This document shows, piece by piece, positions 1 to 6,110 of a stretch of DNA of 7,748 bases; the first letter of the stretch is position 1; the number at the start of each line of letters is the position of its first letter. The translations under genes were made by a program, and so were the position numbers. Location: contig JAQVGK010000152.1 in NCBI GenBank assembly GCA_028696755.1, positions 1 to 7,748 on the forward strand. Direction: 5' to 3'. Source of the stretch: Bacteroidales bacterium. Lineage in GTDB: Bacteria; Bacteroidota; Bacteroidia; Bacteroidales; ML635J-15. The notes under the pieces are model-generated. The model saw only the letters and a program-made list of their open reading frames with translations. It made no database searches and had not been told where the DNA came from.

Positions 1-303
1 AAACATATACGTTCTTAGATTGTAAGCACAAGCCCAAGCAACACAAGTCCCATACTGTCCCTGATCTCCAATTGGAGGAAAATACATTGACAAATCTACA
101 CTTGACGGCAAAGTTTCGTCACCATAAGCGGTACTTAAGTTTATATCGTCAGGGATTTCTTCTGTATTCTCGCTGCTAAAAAGCCATCCTAATGTTGTTA
201 AAACCTGCTCTTCTGTTTCCGGATCACAAGAATTAAGAAACATTGTACCAGCAATAGCCACAATTACCACGATTGCTATTAAAAACTTATTTCTCTTTTT
301 CAT
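1..303 (-). CDS. Lipoprotein papain-like (C1 family) cysteine peptidase, 3' part missing
   Basis: The 101 visible codons read inward from an ATG at 303; the rest lies beyond the window. The N-terminus is a lipoprotein signal peptide: KKR at residues 2-4, a hydrophobic run to about residue 23, then lipobox LNSC with the lipidated Cys at residue 26. After a linker comes LPSSVDLS and the start of a C1 peptidase domain, PIGDQGQYGTCVAWACAYN. In papain-family terms Gln81 is the oxyanion-hole Gln and Cys87 the nucleophile, followed by the usual aromatic (W90). The catalytic His and Asn would lie in the missing part, so activity cannot be judged. No propeptide domain of usual length is seen between the lipobox and the catalytic domain. 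The gene starts 26 bp after the stop of the pentapeptide lipoprotein gene and is probably co-transcribed with it. The product should be anchored in an outer or inner membrane. Confidence 0.8.
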   Translation of the reverse strand, partial: MKKRNKFLIAIVVIVAIAGTMFLNSCDPETEEQVLTTLGWLFSSENTEEIPDDINLSTAYGDETLPSSVDLSMYFPPIGDQGQYGTCVAWACAYNLRTYMF

Positions 304-329
304 ATATTTAAATTTTAGTTTAAACTCTG

Positions 330-1310
330 TTATTTATTAAACTCAAAAGTCGGAATTTCTGTATGGTCAGGTCTAAAATTATTTATAAATGTAAGTTCAA
401 TGTTTTCGGCAGATTTTAATTTCTTTATTTCGGGCATTCGCACCGAAAAAACATTGTCTTCAAAACTTGTCTTACCCATAAACTCTACTTCAGAGAATCT
501 GGTTATATTATTAAAATCGTTGAATTTAAATGTAGCCTCTTTTTCGAATCTAGTTTTGATAAAATCTGCTCGCCCATCAAATCTGACATAGGTAAATCTT
601 GCAGTGCCTGTAAACTCCCCATAACTCAGGTTTGTAATTCCAGAAATGATTGAATTTGAAAAATCGGCATAGCCAGCAAATTTAGCATTCGACAACATAA
701 GATTTCCTCCAAACGTACAGTTTTGAAGATTAGCAAAAGCCTTAAAAAAAGTTTTAAAAAAAGTTATATTACCATTAACTTTAACATATCCAAACTGCAA
801 ATCATCGTTAAAACTACATTCACTAAAATAGTTTTCTTTATTGGCAAAATAAGAAGAGCCAAAATCTGTTTTAGATTCAAAAATAGAACCACTAAAGTCA
901 ACTACTCCACGATACTCGCAGTTTGCACCGACAACAGTATCTTTAAAAATGCAGTTTTTAAATGTCACACCCTTTTCAAAAACAGTTTTAACAAATTTAC
1001 TATCTGCATTTATTCCAGAAAAAATTACATTGCCAGTAAAGGTACAATTTACAAAACAAATTGGTTCTTCAATATAATTACATCTTAAGTTTACATTCTC
1101 TACACTTAATTTCTCAATCTTTGTAAAATCTATATCTCCGGTAATCACACAATTTTCCAAATAAATCGGTTTCTCGGATTCAACCAGTTTAATAATCTTC
1201 TCAGGTTTTACATCCTGACCAAACAATGAATTATCGCTCCCACTATTTGTGCACGAAAGAATAGCATTTGCAAACACCAGAATCAAAACAATTTTATAAG
1301 CAATTTTCAT
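330..1310 (-). CDS. Pentapeptide-repeat lipoprotein
   Basis: The product is 326 aa, starting at ATG 1310. Residues 1-20 form a lipoprotein signal peptide ending in AILSC (Cys20). A Ser/Asn-rich linker follows, and residues of about 55-305 are a long run of degenerate pentapeptide-type repeats in which Phe, Leu or Cys recurs every five residues, for example GYADFSNS, GTARFTYVRF and GRADFIKTRF. This fits the loose FxGxAxF class (pentapeptide_3) rather than strict A(D/N)LXX. Such repeats fold as a right-handed quadrilateral beta-helix and usually act as scaffolds or binding surfaces; no catalytic motif is seen. It is the first gene of a two-gene unit with the downstream C1 peptidase lipoprotein, so it may present or regulate that peptidase (inference). 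Specific function is unknown. Confidence 0.85.
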   Translation of the reverse strand: MKIAYKIVLILVFANAILSCTNSGSDNSLFGQDVKPEKIIKLVESEKPIYLENCVITGDIDFTKIEKLSVENVNLRCNYIEEPICFVNCTFTGNVIFSGINADSKFVKTVFEKGVTFKNCIFKDTVVGANCEYRGVVDFSGSIFESKTDFGSSYFANKENYFSECSFNDDLQFGYVKVNGNITFFKTFFKAFANLQNCTFGGNLMLSNAKFAGYADFSNSIISGITNLSYGEFTGTARFTYVRFDGRADFIKTRFEKEATFKFNDFNNITRFSEVEFMGKTSFEDNVFSVRMPEIKKLKSAENIELTFINNFRPDHTEIPTFEFNK

Positions 1311-1342
1311 AAGTAAATTTTTCAGGTTAATTTTATATGCAA

Positions 1343-1373
1343 CAAATTTACCAAAAATCTTGTTTCGCAGAAA
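1343..1373 (-). promoter_or_regulatory. Bacteroidota-type promoter candidate for the 1310-to-1 operon
   Basis: Read on the minus strand, TAAATTTG at 1350-1343 matches the -7 box TAnnTTTG. TTTC at 1373-1370, 19 nt upstream, differs by one base from the -33 TTTG. Transcription would start about 25 nt before ATG 1310. No other good match lies closer to the gene. Confidence 0.5.
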
Positions 1374-1712
1374 TTATTTTAAGATTAATTAGTTAACGGT
1401 TGAAAATTGGGGGTAAACGGTCCTTCGGCACCAACTGGCTATCGCTCTGGGCTGCTTAGTAACCGTGGTCGGTGGCTTCGAGACATTTTGCTTTAATATC
1501 TTTTCGAATAAATTCTGTGTTAATGAAACATTTTCTAAGCCTAAAAACCTCGCATAAAGCAAAACCCTCAGCCACCTATCTGCAAACTGCAATCGAGAAA
1601 AACTGCAATATTTACTTGTGTGCGCAGCACAGAATCGAAGTGAGCCTTGCAGGGTTCTGTAGCAAACTTACTCAGCCTTAGCCTTTTTTATAAGCAGTAT
1701 GCGGTAAAAAAA
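1374..1712. other. Intergenic region rich in small repeats, no gene supported
   Basis: This stretch lies between the pentapeptide operon promoter and the 3' end of the Fic gene. Besides the palindromic element at 1471-1576 it holds a 9-bp direct repeat AACTGCAAT at 1585-1593 and 1601-1609. It also has two mutually exclusive hairpins: TGTGC/GCACA at 1619-1631, and GCACAGAA (1627-1634) with TTCTGTAGC (1655-1663), where the final pairing needs one bulged A. Short reading frames on both strands cross the repeats and show no recognisable domain. The segment from about 1410 to 1484 looks richer in G+C than its surroundings, which may mark decayed repeat or imported DNA. Confidence 0.5.
1471..1576 (+). 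repeat. Palindromic element, GGTGGCTTCGAGAC...CCCTCAGCCACC family, long-loop copy
   Basis: The left arm is GGTGGCTTCGAGAC (1471-1484) and the right arm CCCTCAGCCACC (1565-1576). They pair as GGTGGCT/AGCCACC and GAG/CTC with a bulged TC. Inside, TTTTGCTTTA (1486-1495) pairs perfectly with TAAAGCAAAA (1555-1564). About 59 nt of loop remain. A second copy with identical arms is at 5995-6049. The pattern of a conserved outer stem with an asymmetric TC bulge resembles short intergenic palindromes of REP type, as I recall them from Bacteroidota genomes. No transposase of its own is present. Confidence 0.8.
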
Positions 1713-2510
1713 CTAAAAAAGCAAGTTAAATCCTTTTTCAACATTCCCAAACTTTTTAATTTCAGCTTTAAAGAATTTAATCTGCTGAGAAGCAATAAAA
1801 CTTCTAAAAACTTCGGGATCTGACTTCTCTTCAGTAATATTTAATGCTGAAATATATCTTGCCCGATCTTCTGTAAAAACTTTCACAAATGGCTGATTGT
1901 GATACATCAAAATGTAATTCATAAACAATCTCGACAACCTCCCATTTCCATCAGCAAATGGATGAATATTCACAAGATTATAATGGACATCGGCTGCAAG
2001 TTTTAATATTTCGCTTGCATCTTTGGACTTAATCAACAATGGATTTACGAACTCAATAAGTTCTTCTGTTAATTCAGGAACCTTTTTAAAATCAGGGAAA
2101 AACTTTTTATCAACATAAACCTGAGCAAGTCTAAAGTCCCCATTTGCAGTATTAAAAGAGCCAGCAATTGAATTGATTTCTGAACCAGTATTCTTCATCA
2201 GAATTGCTTCTGTTTCCTTAATAAAATCTAAAGATAATAGGCGTTTTGATTCAGCTTGTTCTTTCAAAAACATAAAAGCTGCATAATGATCTTTAACCAT
2301 TAAATGATCTGCTAATGGCTTTCCCTTTGCAGTTATGTCCTTGTCCAGCAAAACTTTCGTGTCAGTTTCAGTCAGCGAACAGCCTTCTATCTTTGTCGAA
2401 TGATAGACTATAGAAATCAAGCAAAACTTTTCGTAATCTATTACCTTATCAAGATTTAGATTTAAATATTTGCTACGATATGAACTAAGCTGATTCCACA
2501 TGGTTTTCAT
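1713..2510 (-). CDS. Class II Fic-domain protein, predicted AMP-transferase
   Basis: The product is 265 aa from ATG 2510; a TTG at 2519 and an ATG at 2501 are other possible starts. The catalytic Fic motif HPFADGNGRLSR is complete (residues 183-194): His183 is the general base and GNGR binds the nucleotide phosphates. Near the N-terminus STKIEG (residues 38-43) matches the inhibitory (S/T)xxxE(G/N) motif, placing it in class II, where the inhibitory helix precedes the Fic core in the same chain. Fic proteins of this type transfer AMP from ATP to a Ser, Thr or Tyr hydroxyl of a target protein or of themselves, and the Glu keeps the enzyme off until it is displaced. It probably acts in the cytosol as no signal peptide is seen. 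The gene follows the lipoate ligase-like gene by 31 bp on the same strand. The target is unknown, and no separate antitoxin gene is adjacent. Confidence 0.88.
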   Translation of the reverse strand: MKTMWNQLSSYRSKYLNLNLDKVIDYEKFCLISIVYHSTKIEGCSLTETDTKVLLDKDITAKGKPLADHLMVKDHYAAFMFLKEQAESKRLLSLDFIKETEAILMKNTGSEINSIAGSFNTANGDFRLAQVYVDKKFFPDFKKVPELTEELIEFVNPLLIKSKDASEILKLAADVHYNLVNIHPFADGNGRLSRLFMNYILMYHNQPFVKVFTEDRARYISALNITEEKSDPEVFRSFIASQQIKFFKAEIKKFGNVEKGFNLLF

Positions 2511-2541
2511 TTTTAGCAAAATTAGAAAAAAAACGAACTAG

Positions 2542-3129
2542 TCAAACTAAACAAGATTTAAATCTCTCAACATCCACCTCAAATCCTTGATCGGCTAGTG
2601 ATGTGATAAAATCTTCGTGTTTGCGGTTTTTTCGGTACTCGGGTTCGGTTTTAGGATGTTTTAAAAATTTAGATATAAATTCAGGCTTTTCGGAAAGATT
2701 AATAACTGCGTGAAAAAATAAAAAATCTTTACCTCTGTACATTGATGAACCAACAATTTTTCGATGATTAAGAACTATATCGGAAATACCTTGAATGCTT
2801 AAACCGTTAACGCCTTGTTCTTCCAAAGCAGAGATAATTTTCATATTGCAATCGTGAAAGAATGCTTTTATCTGGGTAAGTTCATGTGTACGGCTAATCA
2901 TCGAAACTACTAGTGTGCGTGGCGTTAGTACTACCGAATGGCCACCACTTGGTCGTTGCATTACAACAGCACTTTCTGTTAATACCGATGCGATCTCAAC
3001 AGCATCATCAATATTATCTCTCTGTCCCAAAATTACATAAATTTTATCTGGATGCCATACAAGAATTTTGTCGCTTTGCCCTAAAAATAACTCTTGGTCG
3101 GGAAGATTATATGTTTGTAATTCGATCAT
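2542..3129 (-). CDS. Lipoate-protein ligase A family protein (short, catalytic domain only)
   Basis: The product is 195 aa from ATG 3129. The reading frame stays open to 3258, but the extension reads into a repeat element and looks non-conserved, whereas MIELQTYNLPDQ resembles a normal N-terminus. BPL/LplA/LipB domain motifs appear in order: WHPDKIYVILGQRDN (25-39), RPSGGHSVVL (59-68, the substrate loop usually RxSGGGAV), and DIVLNHRKIVGSSMYR (117-132) with the predicted active-site Lys124, followed by FFHAVINLS. The family attaches lipoate (via lipoyl-AMP) or octanoate to lysines of 2-oxoacid dehydrogenase E2 and GcvH proteins. The chain ends where full LplA proteins continue into a C-terminal accessory domain, so it may need a partner, may be a LipM/LipL-type transferase, or may act on another substrate. 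The His in GGH is unusual. Family placement is fairly sure; the exact reaction is not. Confidence 0.72.
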   Translation of the reverse strand: MIELQTYNLPDQELFLGQSDKILVWHPDKIYVILGQRDNIDDAVEIASVLTESAVVMQRPSGGHSVVLTPRTLVVSMISRTHELTQIKAFFHDCNMKIISALEEQGVNGLSIQGISDIVLNHRKIVGSSMYRGKDFLFFHAVINLSEKPEFISKFLKHPKTEPEYRKNRKHEDFITSLADQGFEVDVERFKSCLV

Positions 3130-3243
3130 AATACAAAAATAAATTTTTATGCAAGATAAGATTTCGATTAGGAATTTACAAGTTTTGTAAAATATATTTG
3201 GGAATGATAATTCAGTGTCCTTTAGTAAAGCATTTTTTGGTAT

Positions 3244-3446
3244 ATGTCCTCCGGACAAAAAGTGCCAGTTGATTTAGTTTTTTACTGACGTTTATGTTAC
3301 TTCGGCGGGCTCAGCACACCGCCTCTGGACAAAAACGATTTATAGTTTACTTTAGAATAAAAACGCAGAGAAAATTAGCCCGGTAGGGCTTTAACGACAG
3401 AAAAAATGAATCAACTACCAAAATCACTCCTTTGTCCAGAGGACAT
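3244..3446. repeat. Nested inverted-repeat element (MITE-like), 203 bp
   Basis: The ends are ATGTCCTCCGGACAAA (3244-3259) and TTTGTCCAGAGGACAT (3431-3446), inverted repeats matching at 15 of 16 positions. Further in, AGTTGATT (3267-3274) pairs perfectly with AATCAACT (3409-3416), and the adjoining T-rich and CTG/CGTT segments of one arm resemble the reverse complement of the other. The core contains GGCGG/CCGCC (3303-3322) and AGCCC-GGTA-GGGCT (3377-3390). A third partial copy of the end motif, CCTCTGGACAAAAA, lies inside at 3322-3335. No protein is encoded. It lies between the divergent lplA-like and ATPase genes. Confidence 0.75.
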
Positions 3447-3463
3447 TAACAGTTTTGTTTATT

Positions 3464-3495
3464 GCTTTGAAATAATAAGTTCCATTATTCAAAGC
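3464..3495. other. Strong hairpin between divergent genes
   Basis: GCTTTGAAATAAT (3464-3476) pairs with ATTATTCAAAGC (3484-3495), giving 12 base pairs with one bulged A and a 7-nt loop AAGTTCC. No T-run follows on either strand and no gene ends here, so a terminator role is unlikely. It sits between the 203-bp inverted-repeat element and the 33-bp repeat array, and its role is unknown. Confidence 0.55.
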
Positions 3496-3544
3496 CTTAA
3501 CTAAACGACATCGGATGTTAATTCAAGATTATTACTATATTGTT

Positions 3545-3662
3545 ATGCCCCGACTTTACGACAGACTTTTGTGTTTCATGCCCCGACTTTACGACAGATT
3601 TTTGTGTTTCATGCCCCGACTTTACGACAGATTTTTCCTTTTTATGCCCCGACTTTACGACA
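3545..3662 (+). repeat. 33-bp direct repeat array, left part (4 copies)
   Basis: Four identical copies of the 19-nt core ATGCCCCGACTTTACGACA start at 3545, 3578, 3611 and 3644, an exact 33-bp period. The 14-nt spacers between them are similar to each other (consensus GATTTTTGTGTTTC), with the third diverged. The core holds two direct half-sites, CGAC-TTTA-CGAC. The last core ends 18 bp before the -33 box of the ATPase promoter. Because the spacers are conserved this is not a CRISPR array. An apparent small protein with an 11-residue period across it is a by-product of the 33-bp period. Confidence 0.92.
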
Positions 3663-3680
3663 AATATTACATTAAAAGTA

Positions 3681-3710
3681 TTGATTTAATTGAATTTTGT
3701 GTTATATTTG
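3681..3710 (+). promoter_or_regulatory. Promoter candidate for the AAA ATPase gene
   Basis: TTG at 3681-3683, a 19-nt spacer, and TATATTTG at 3703-3710 form a good match to the Bacteroidota TTTG-N19-21-TAnnTTTG promoter. Transcription would begin near 3716, about 17 nt before the ATG at 3733. The 33-bp repeat array lies directly upstream. Confidence 0.65.
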
Positions 3711-3732
3711 TAAAATAATAATTTTTTAGCAT

Positions 3733-5052
3733 ATGGAAAGAGAGATATTTGAAGAATTAATAAAGTGGAAAGAGTCCGAAAGTCACAAGCCATTACTTCT
3801 ACGTGGAGCACGTCAGGTTGGAAAGACTTGGATTGTTAGACAGCTTGGCAAAAGTTTCAATAATTATATTGAAGTAAATTTTGAACTTGAGCCAGAATTA
3901 AAAACATTTTTCACAGGGAGTCTTTCTCCAGACAATATTTGCTTAAAATTAGTTGGATACTTTAATCAATCCATTATTGATGGAAAAACTCTTTTGTTTT
4001 TTGACGAAATACAGGCCTGTCCCGAAGCAATTCAAAGTCTTAGATTCTTTTACGAAAAAAGACCAAATCTGCATGTAGTTGCGGCTGGATCATTACTCGA
4101 ATTTGCATTAAGAGAACTAAGTTCTTTTGGTGTTGGCAGAATACGTTCGATGTTTATGTATCCTTTGTCGTTTAACGAATTCCTCAAAGCTGCAAATCTC
4201 GACAACTTAATAAAGATAAAAAAAGAAGCTAGTCCTGAAAGACCACTAGATCCAGTTTTTCATAAAATGCTAAAAGAGTGGTTCATCAAATTCTTAATAA
4301 TCGGTGGAATGCCTGAGGCTGTTGACAAGTTCATCAAGACAGGCGACCTTATTAAAACACAAAGAGTTCTTGATGATATAATTCTTTCCTTCGAAGACGA
4401 TTTTGTAAAATACAAAAAACAGGCTAACACATCCCGATTAAAAGACGTGTATTTATCAGTATTACACCAAACAGGCAACAAATTTAATGTCTCCAGTTCA
4501 TCAGTTAGTGGAAATTTCGCTCAGAAAAAGGAAACCCTCGAGATGCTTGTAATGGCAGGACTATGTTACAAAGTATTTCATTCTTCTGCCAATGGAATTC
4601 CTCTCGCTGCTGAAATAAACGAAAGTAAATTTAAAGTTATTTTCTTTGACACAGGTTTGTTACAACGTGCTTTGCAATTTAAAACAGCAGATTTTATGAT
4701 TGCCGAAGATTTGAATATGATAAACAAAGGAAATATTGTTGAACAATATGCCGGCCTCGAATTTATTAAATCTTGCCATACCTTTACCAAACCTGAATTG
4801 TTCTATTGGCATAGAGAAAAGAAAGGAAGTAATGCCGAAGTGGACTACATAGTAGAAAAAAACAATCGTATAATTCCAATTGAGGTTAAATCAGGTGTGC
4901 AAGGCAAAATGCAAAGTCTGTTTATGTTTCTAGAATTAAAAAAGCAGCACGAAGGCATTAGAGTATCTCTTGAAAATTTTAACAAATTCGATAATATAAA
5001 AACATACCCAATTTATGCTATCGACAATTTATTTTCGGAACTTGGTGAATAG
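3733..5052 (+). CDS. AAA_14 / DUF4143 ATPase with PD-(D/E)XK-like C-terminal motif
   Basis: The product is 439 aa, full length for the family. The N-terminal AAA_14 domain has Walker A GARQVGKT (25-32), Walker B LLFFDEI (87-93) and a sensor-like VVAAGSLLEF (115-124). The C-terminal half matches DUF4143 in layout. It ends with EVDYIVEKNNRIIPIEVKSG (369-388), where D371, E384 and K386 are spaced like the D-(E)xK triad of the restriction-endonuclease fold; the preceding WHREKKGS is also typical. The family is often present in many copies in Bacteroidota and archaeal genomes and its biological role is not established. There is no signal peptide, so it should act in the cytosol. The gene stands alone, is driven by the promoter at 3681-3710, and is flanked on both sides by copies of one 33-bp direct repeat, which suggests a self-contained cassette. 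Whether the C-terminal motif cuts DNA is unknown. Confidence 0.9.
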   Translation: MEREIFEELIKWKESESHKPLLLRGARQVGKTWIVRQLGKSFNNYIEVNFELEPELKTFFTGSLSPDNICLKLVGYFNQSIIDGKTLLFFDEIQACPEAIQSLRFFYEKRPNLHVVAAGSLLEFALRELSSFGVGRIRSMFMYPLSFNEFLKAANLDNLIKIKKEASPERPLDPVFHKMLKEWFIKFLIIGGMPEAVDKFIKTGDLIKTQRVLDDIILSFEDDFVKYKKQANTSRLKDVYLSVLHQTGNKFNVSSSSVSGNFAQKKETLEMLVMAGLCYKVFHSSANGIPLAAEINESKFKVIFFDTGLLQRALQFKTADFMIAEDLNMINKGNIVEQYAGLEFIKSCHTFTKPELFYWHREKKGSNAEVDYIVEKNNRIIPIEVKSGVQGKMQSLFMFLELKKQHEGIRVSLENFNKFDNIKTYPIYAIDNLFSELGE

Positions 5053-5067
5053 CGCTCTATTTTCTAC

Positions 5068-5166
5068 TATTTTTGCATTTCATGCCCCGACTTTACGACA
5101 GATTTTTGCATTTCATACCCCGACTTTACGACAGATTTTTGTATTTCATGCCCCGACTTTACGACA
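5068..5166 (+). repeat. 33-bp direct repeat array, right part (3 copies plus a leading spacer)
   Basis: Cores start at 5082, 5115 and 5148, again exactly 33 bp apart and in the same orientation as the left array; the middle one has ATACCCC in place of ATGCCCC. A nearly complete spacer, TATTTTTGCATTTC (5068-5081), precedes the first core with no core before it, matching the next spacer at 13 of 14 positions. The last core runs into the small palindrome GGCAAATTGCC (5167-5177). The array begins 15 bp after the ATPase stop codon. Confidence 0.92.
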
Positions 5167-5311
5167 GGCAAATTGCCATATCACTGATTATCAACCACTT
5201 AGCAACAATATTAAAAGATCACAATTTTAAAGTAAACTCAAAGGAATTTTAAATCTATTTTACTTACATAAATTCAAATAATATTTACTAAATTGCAAAA
5301 AAAACACAGCC

Positions 5312-6031
5312 ATGTTAATAAAGATTTTAAGTGCCTTATTGTTTGTTGTGATGATTTATGTGAATTATCTGGCAAATTCGTTACCGATAAATGGAATGAC
5401 AACAGGAGCAGTTTCCAATGCATATCCAAATTTATTTGCACCTGCAGGATTAACATTCTCGATATGGGGAGTGATTTATTTGCTACTGGGAATTGTAAGT
5501 GTAATGTTTTTTTTTGATGGAAATAAAGAAATTCTGCAAAAGGTTTCATGGTTTTTCATAATAAGTTCAGCTTTAAATGCATTGTGGATTTTTGCCTGGC
5601 ACCATCAAAAGTTTGGTTTATCAGTTATAATCATGCTGCTTCTTCTTACATCTTTGATCATCATAAATCAAAGACTTGGAAACAATCAAACCAGTGTTTT
5701 TAAAGCTGCTTTCGGAATTTATCTGGGTTGGATTTGCATAGCAACAATTGCTAATATTACTGTCTGGCTTGTTAGCCTTAACTGGCCAGCCTTTGGAATG
5801 ACACACGAAATTTGGACGATAATTTTAATAAGCGTAGGACTCATAATCACAATTGTTGCTGTATTCAGATTTAATAATCCATTTATTGCTGCCTCTGTAA
5901 TTTGGGCATTTATTGGAATTGCAATAAAACAACATGGAAACTCAAATGCAGTTTTTATCGCTGCGATAGTTGCATCTGTTGTGCTTGGAATAGCGGTGGC
6001 TTCGAGACTATTTTATCAGCTTCAGAGCTGA
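5312..6031 (+). CDS. TspO/MBR-related tryptophan-rich membrane protein
   Basis: The product is 239 aa from ATG 5312. It is very hydrophobic, with about eight candidate membrane segments beginning at residues 1, 48, 78, 102, 133, 167, 190 and 213. FAPAGLTFSIWGVIYLLLG (42-60) and SSALNALWIFAW (85-96) resemble the tryptophan-rich motifs of TspO proteins, although classic TspO has five helices and about 160 residues, so this is the longer relative often annotated tryptophan-rich sensory protein. TspO-type proteins bind porphyrins and other hydrophobic ligands; the ligand here cannot be inferred. The last 11 residues (229-239) and the TGA stop are encoded by the palindromic repeat at 5995-6049, so the C-terminus may be a replacement of the ancestral one. 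No clear promoter was seen in 5178-5311. Confidence 0.68.
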   Translation: MLIKILSALLFVVMIYVNYLANSLPINGMTTGAVSNAYPNLFAPAGLTFSIWGVIYLLLGIVSVMFFFDGNKEILQKVSWFFIISSALNALWIFAWHHQKFGLSVIIMLLLLTSLIIINQRLGNNQTSVFKAAFGIYLGWICIATIANITVWLVSLNWPAFGMTHEIWTIILISVGLIITIVAVFRFNNPFIAASVIWAFIGIAIKQHGNSNAVFIAAIVASVVLGIAVASRLFYQLQS

Positions 6032-6049
6032 TAAAATCCCTCAGCCACC
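5995..6049 (+). repeat. Palindromic element, GGTGGCTTCGAGAC...CCCTCAGCCACC family, compact copy
   Basis: The arms GGTGGCTTCGAGAC (5995-6008) and CCCTCAGCCACC (6038-6049) are identical to those at 1471-1576. The inner stem ATTTTATCAGCT (6010-6021) pairs perfectly with AGCTGATAAAAT (6026-6037) around loop TCAG, and is unrelated in sequence to the inner stem of the other copy. The hairpin overlaps the end of the TspO-like gene, with the TGA stop at 6029-6031 inside its 3' arm. It may also serve to end or protect the transcript, although only a short T-run (TTT) follows. Confidence 0.88.
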
Positions 6050-6110
6050 TTTGATTGTGATAATAGTTTGAATTCCTAATGTTTTAATCAATCATTTAAA
6101 TTAAGACCAT

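Noticed and set aside
1389..1681. Small frames on both strands between the pentapeptide and Fic genes
   Set aside because: They overlap each other and the palindrome and show no domain or signal.
3134..3141. TAnnTTTG-like box (minus strand) just before the lipoate ligase start
   Set aside because: It lies 4 nt from the ATG and has no -33 match at 19-21 nt; it would require a leaderless transcript.
3130..3258. N-terminal extension of the lipoate ligase-like protein
   Set aside because: The extra 43 codons run into the 203-bp palindromic element and show no family similarity; the ATG at 3129 gives a normal start.
3464..3495. Rho-independent terminator
   Set aside because: No T-run follows on either strand and it lies between divergent genes.
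3515..3718. Small plus-strand frame with repeated MPRLYDR peptides
   Set aside because: It is produced by the 33-bp period being a multiple of three. The downstream array is open in a different frame with other peptides, so the DNA repeat and not a protein is conserved.
3545..5166. CRISPR array
   Set aside because: The 14-nt spacers are nearly identical to each other and too short, and no cas gene is present.
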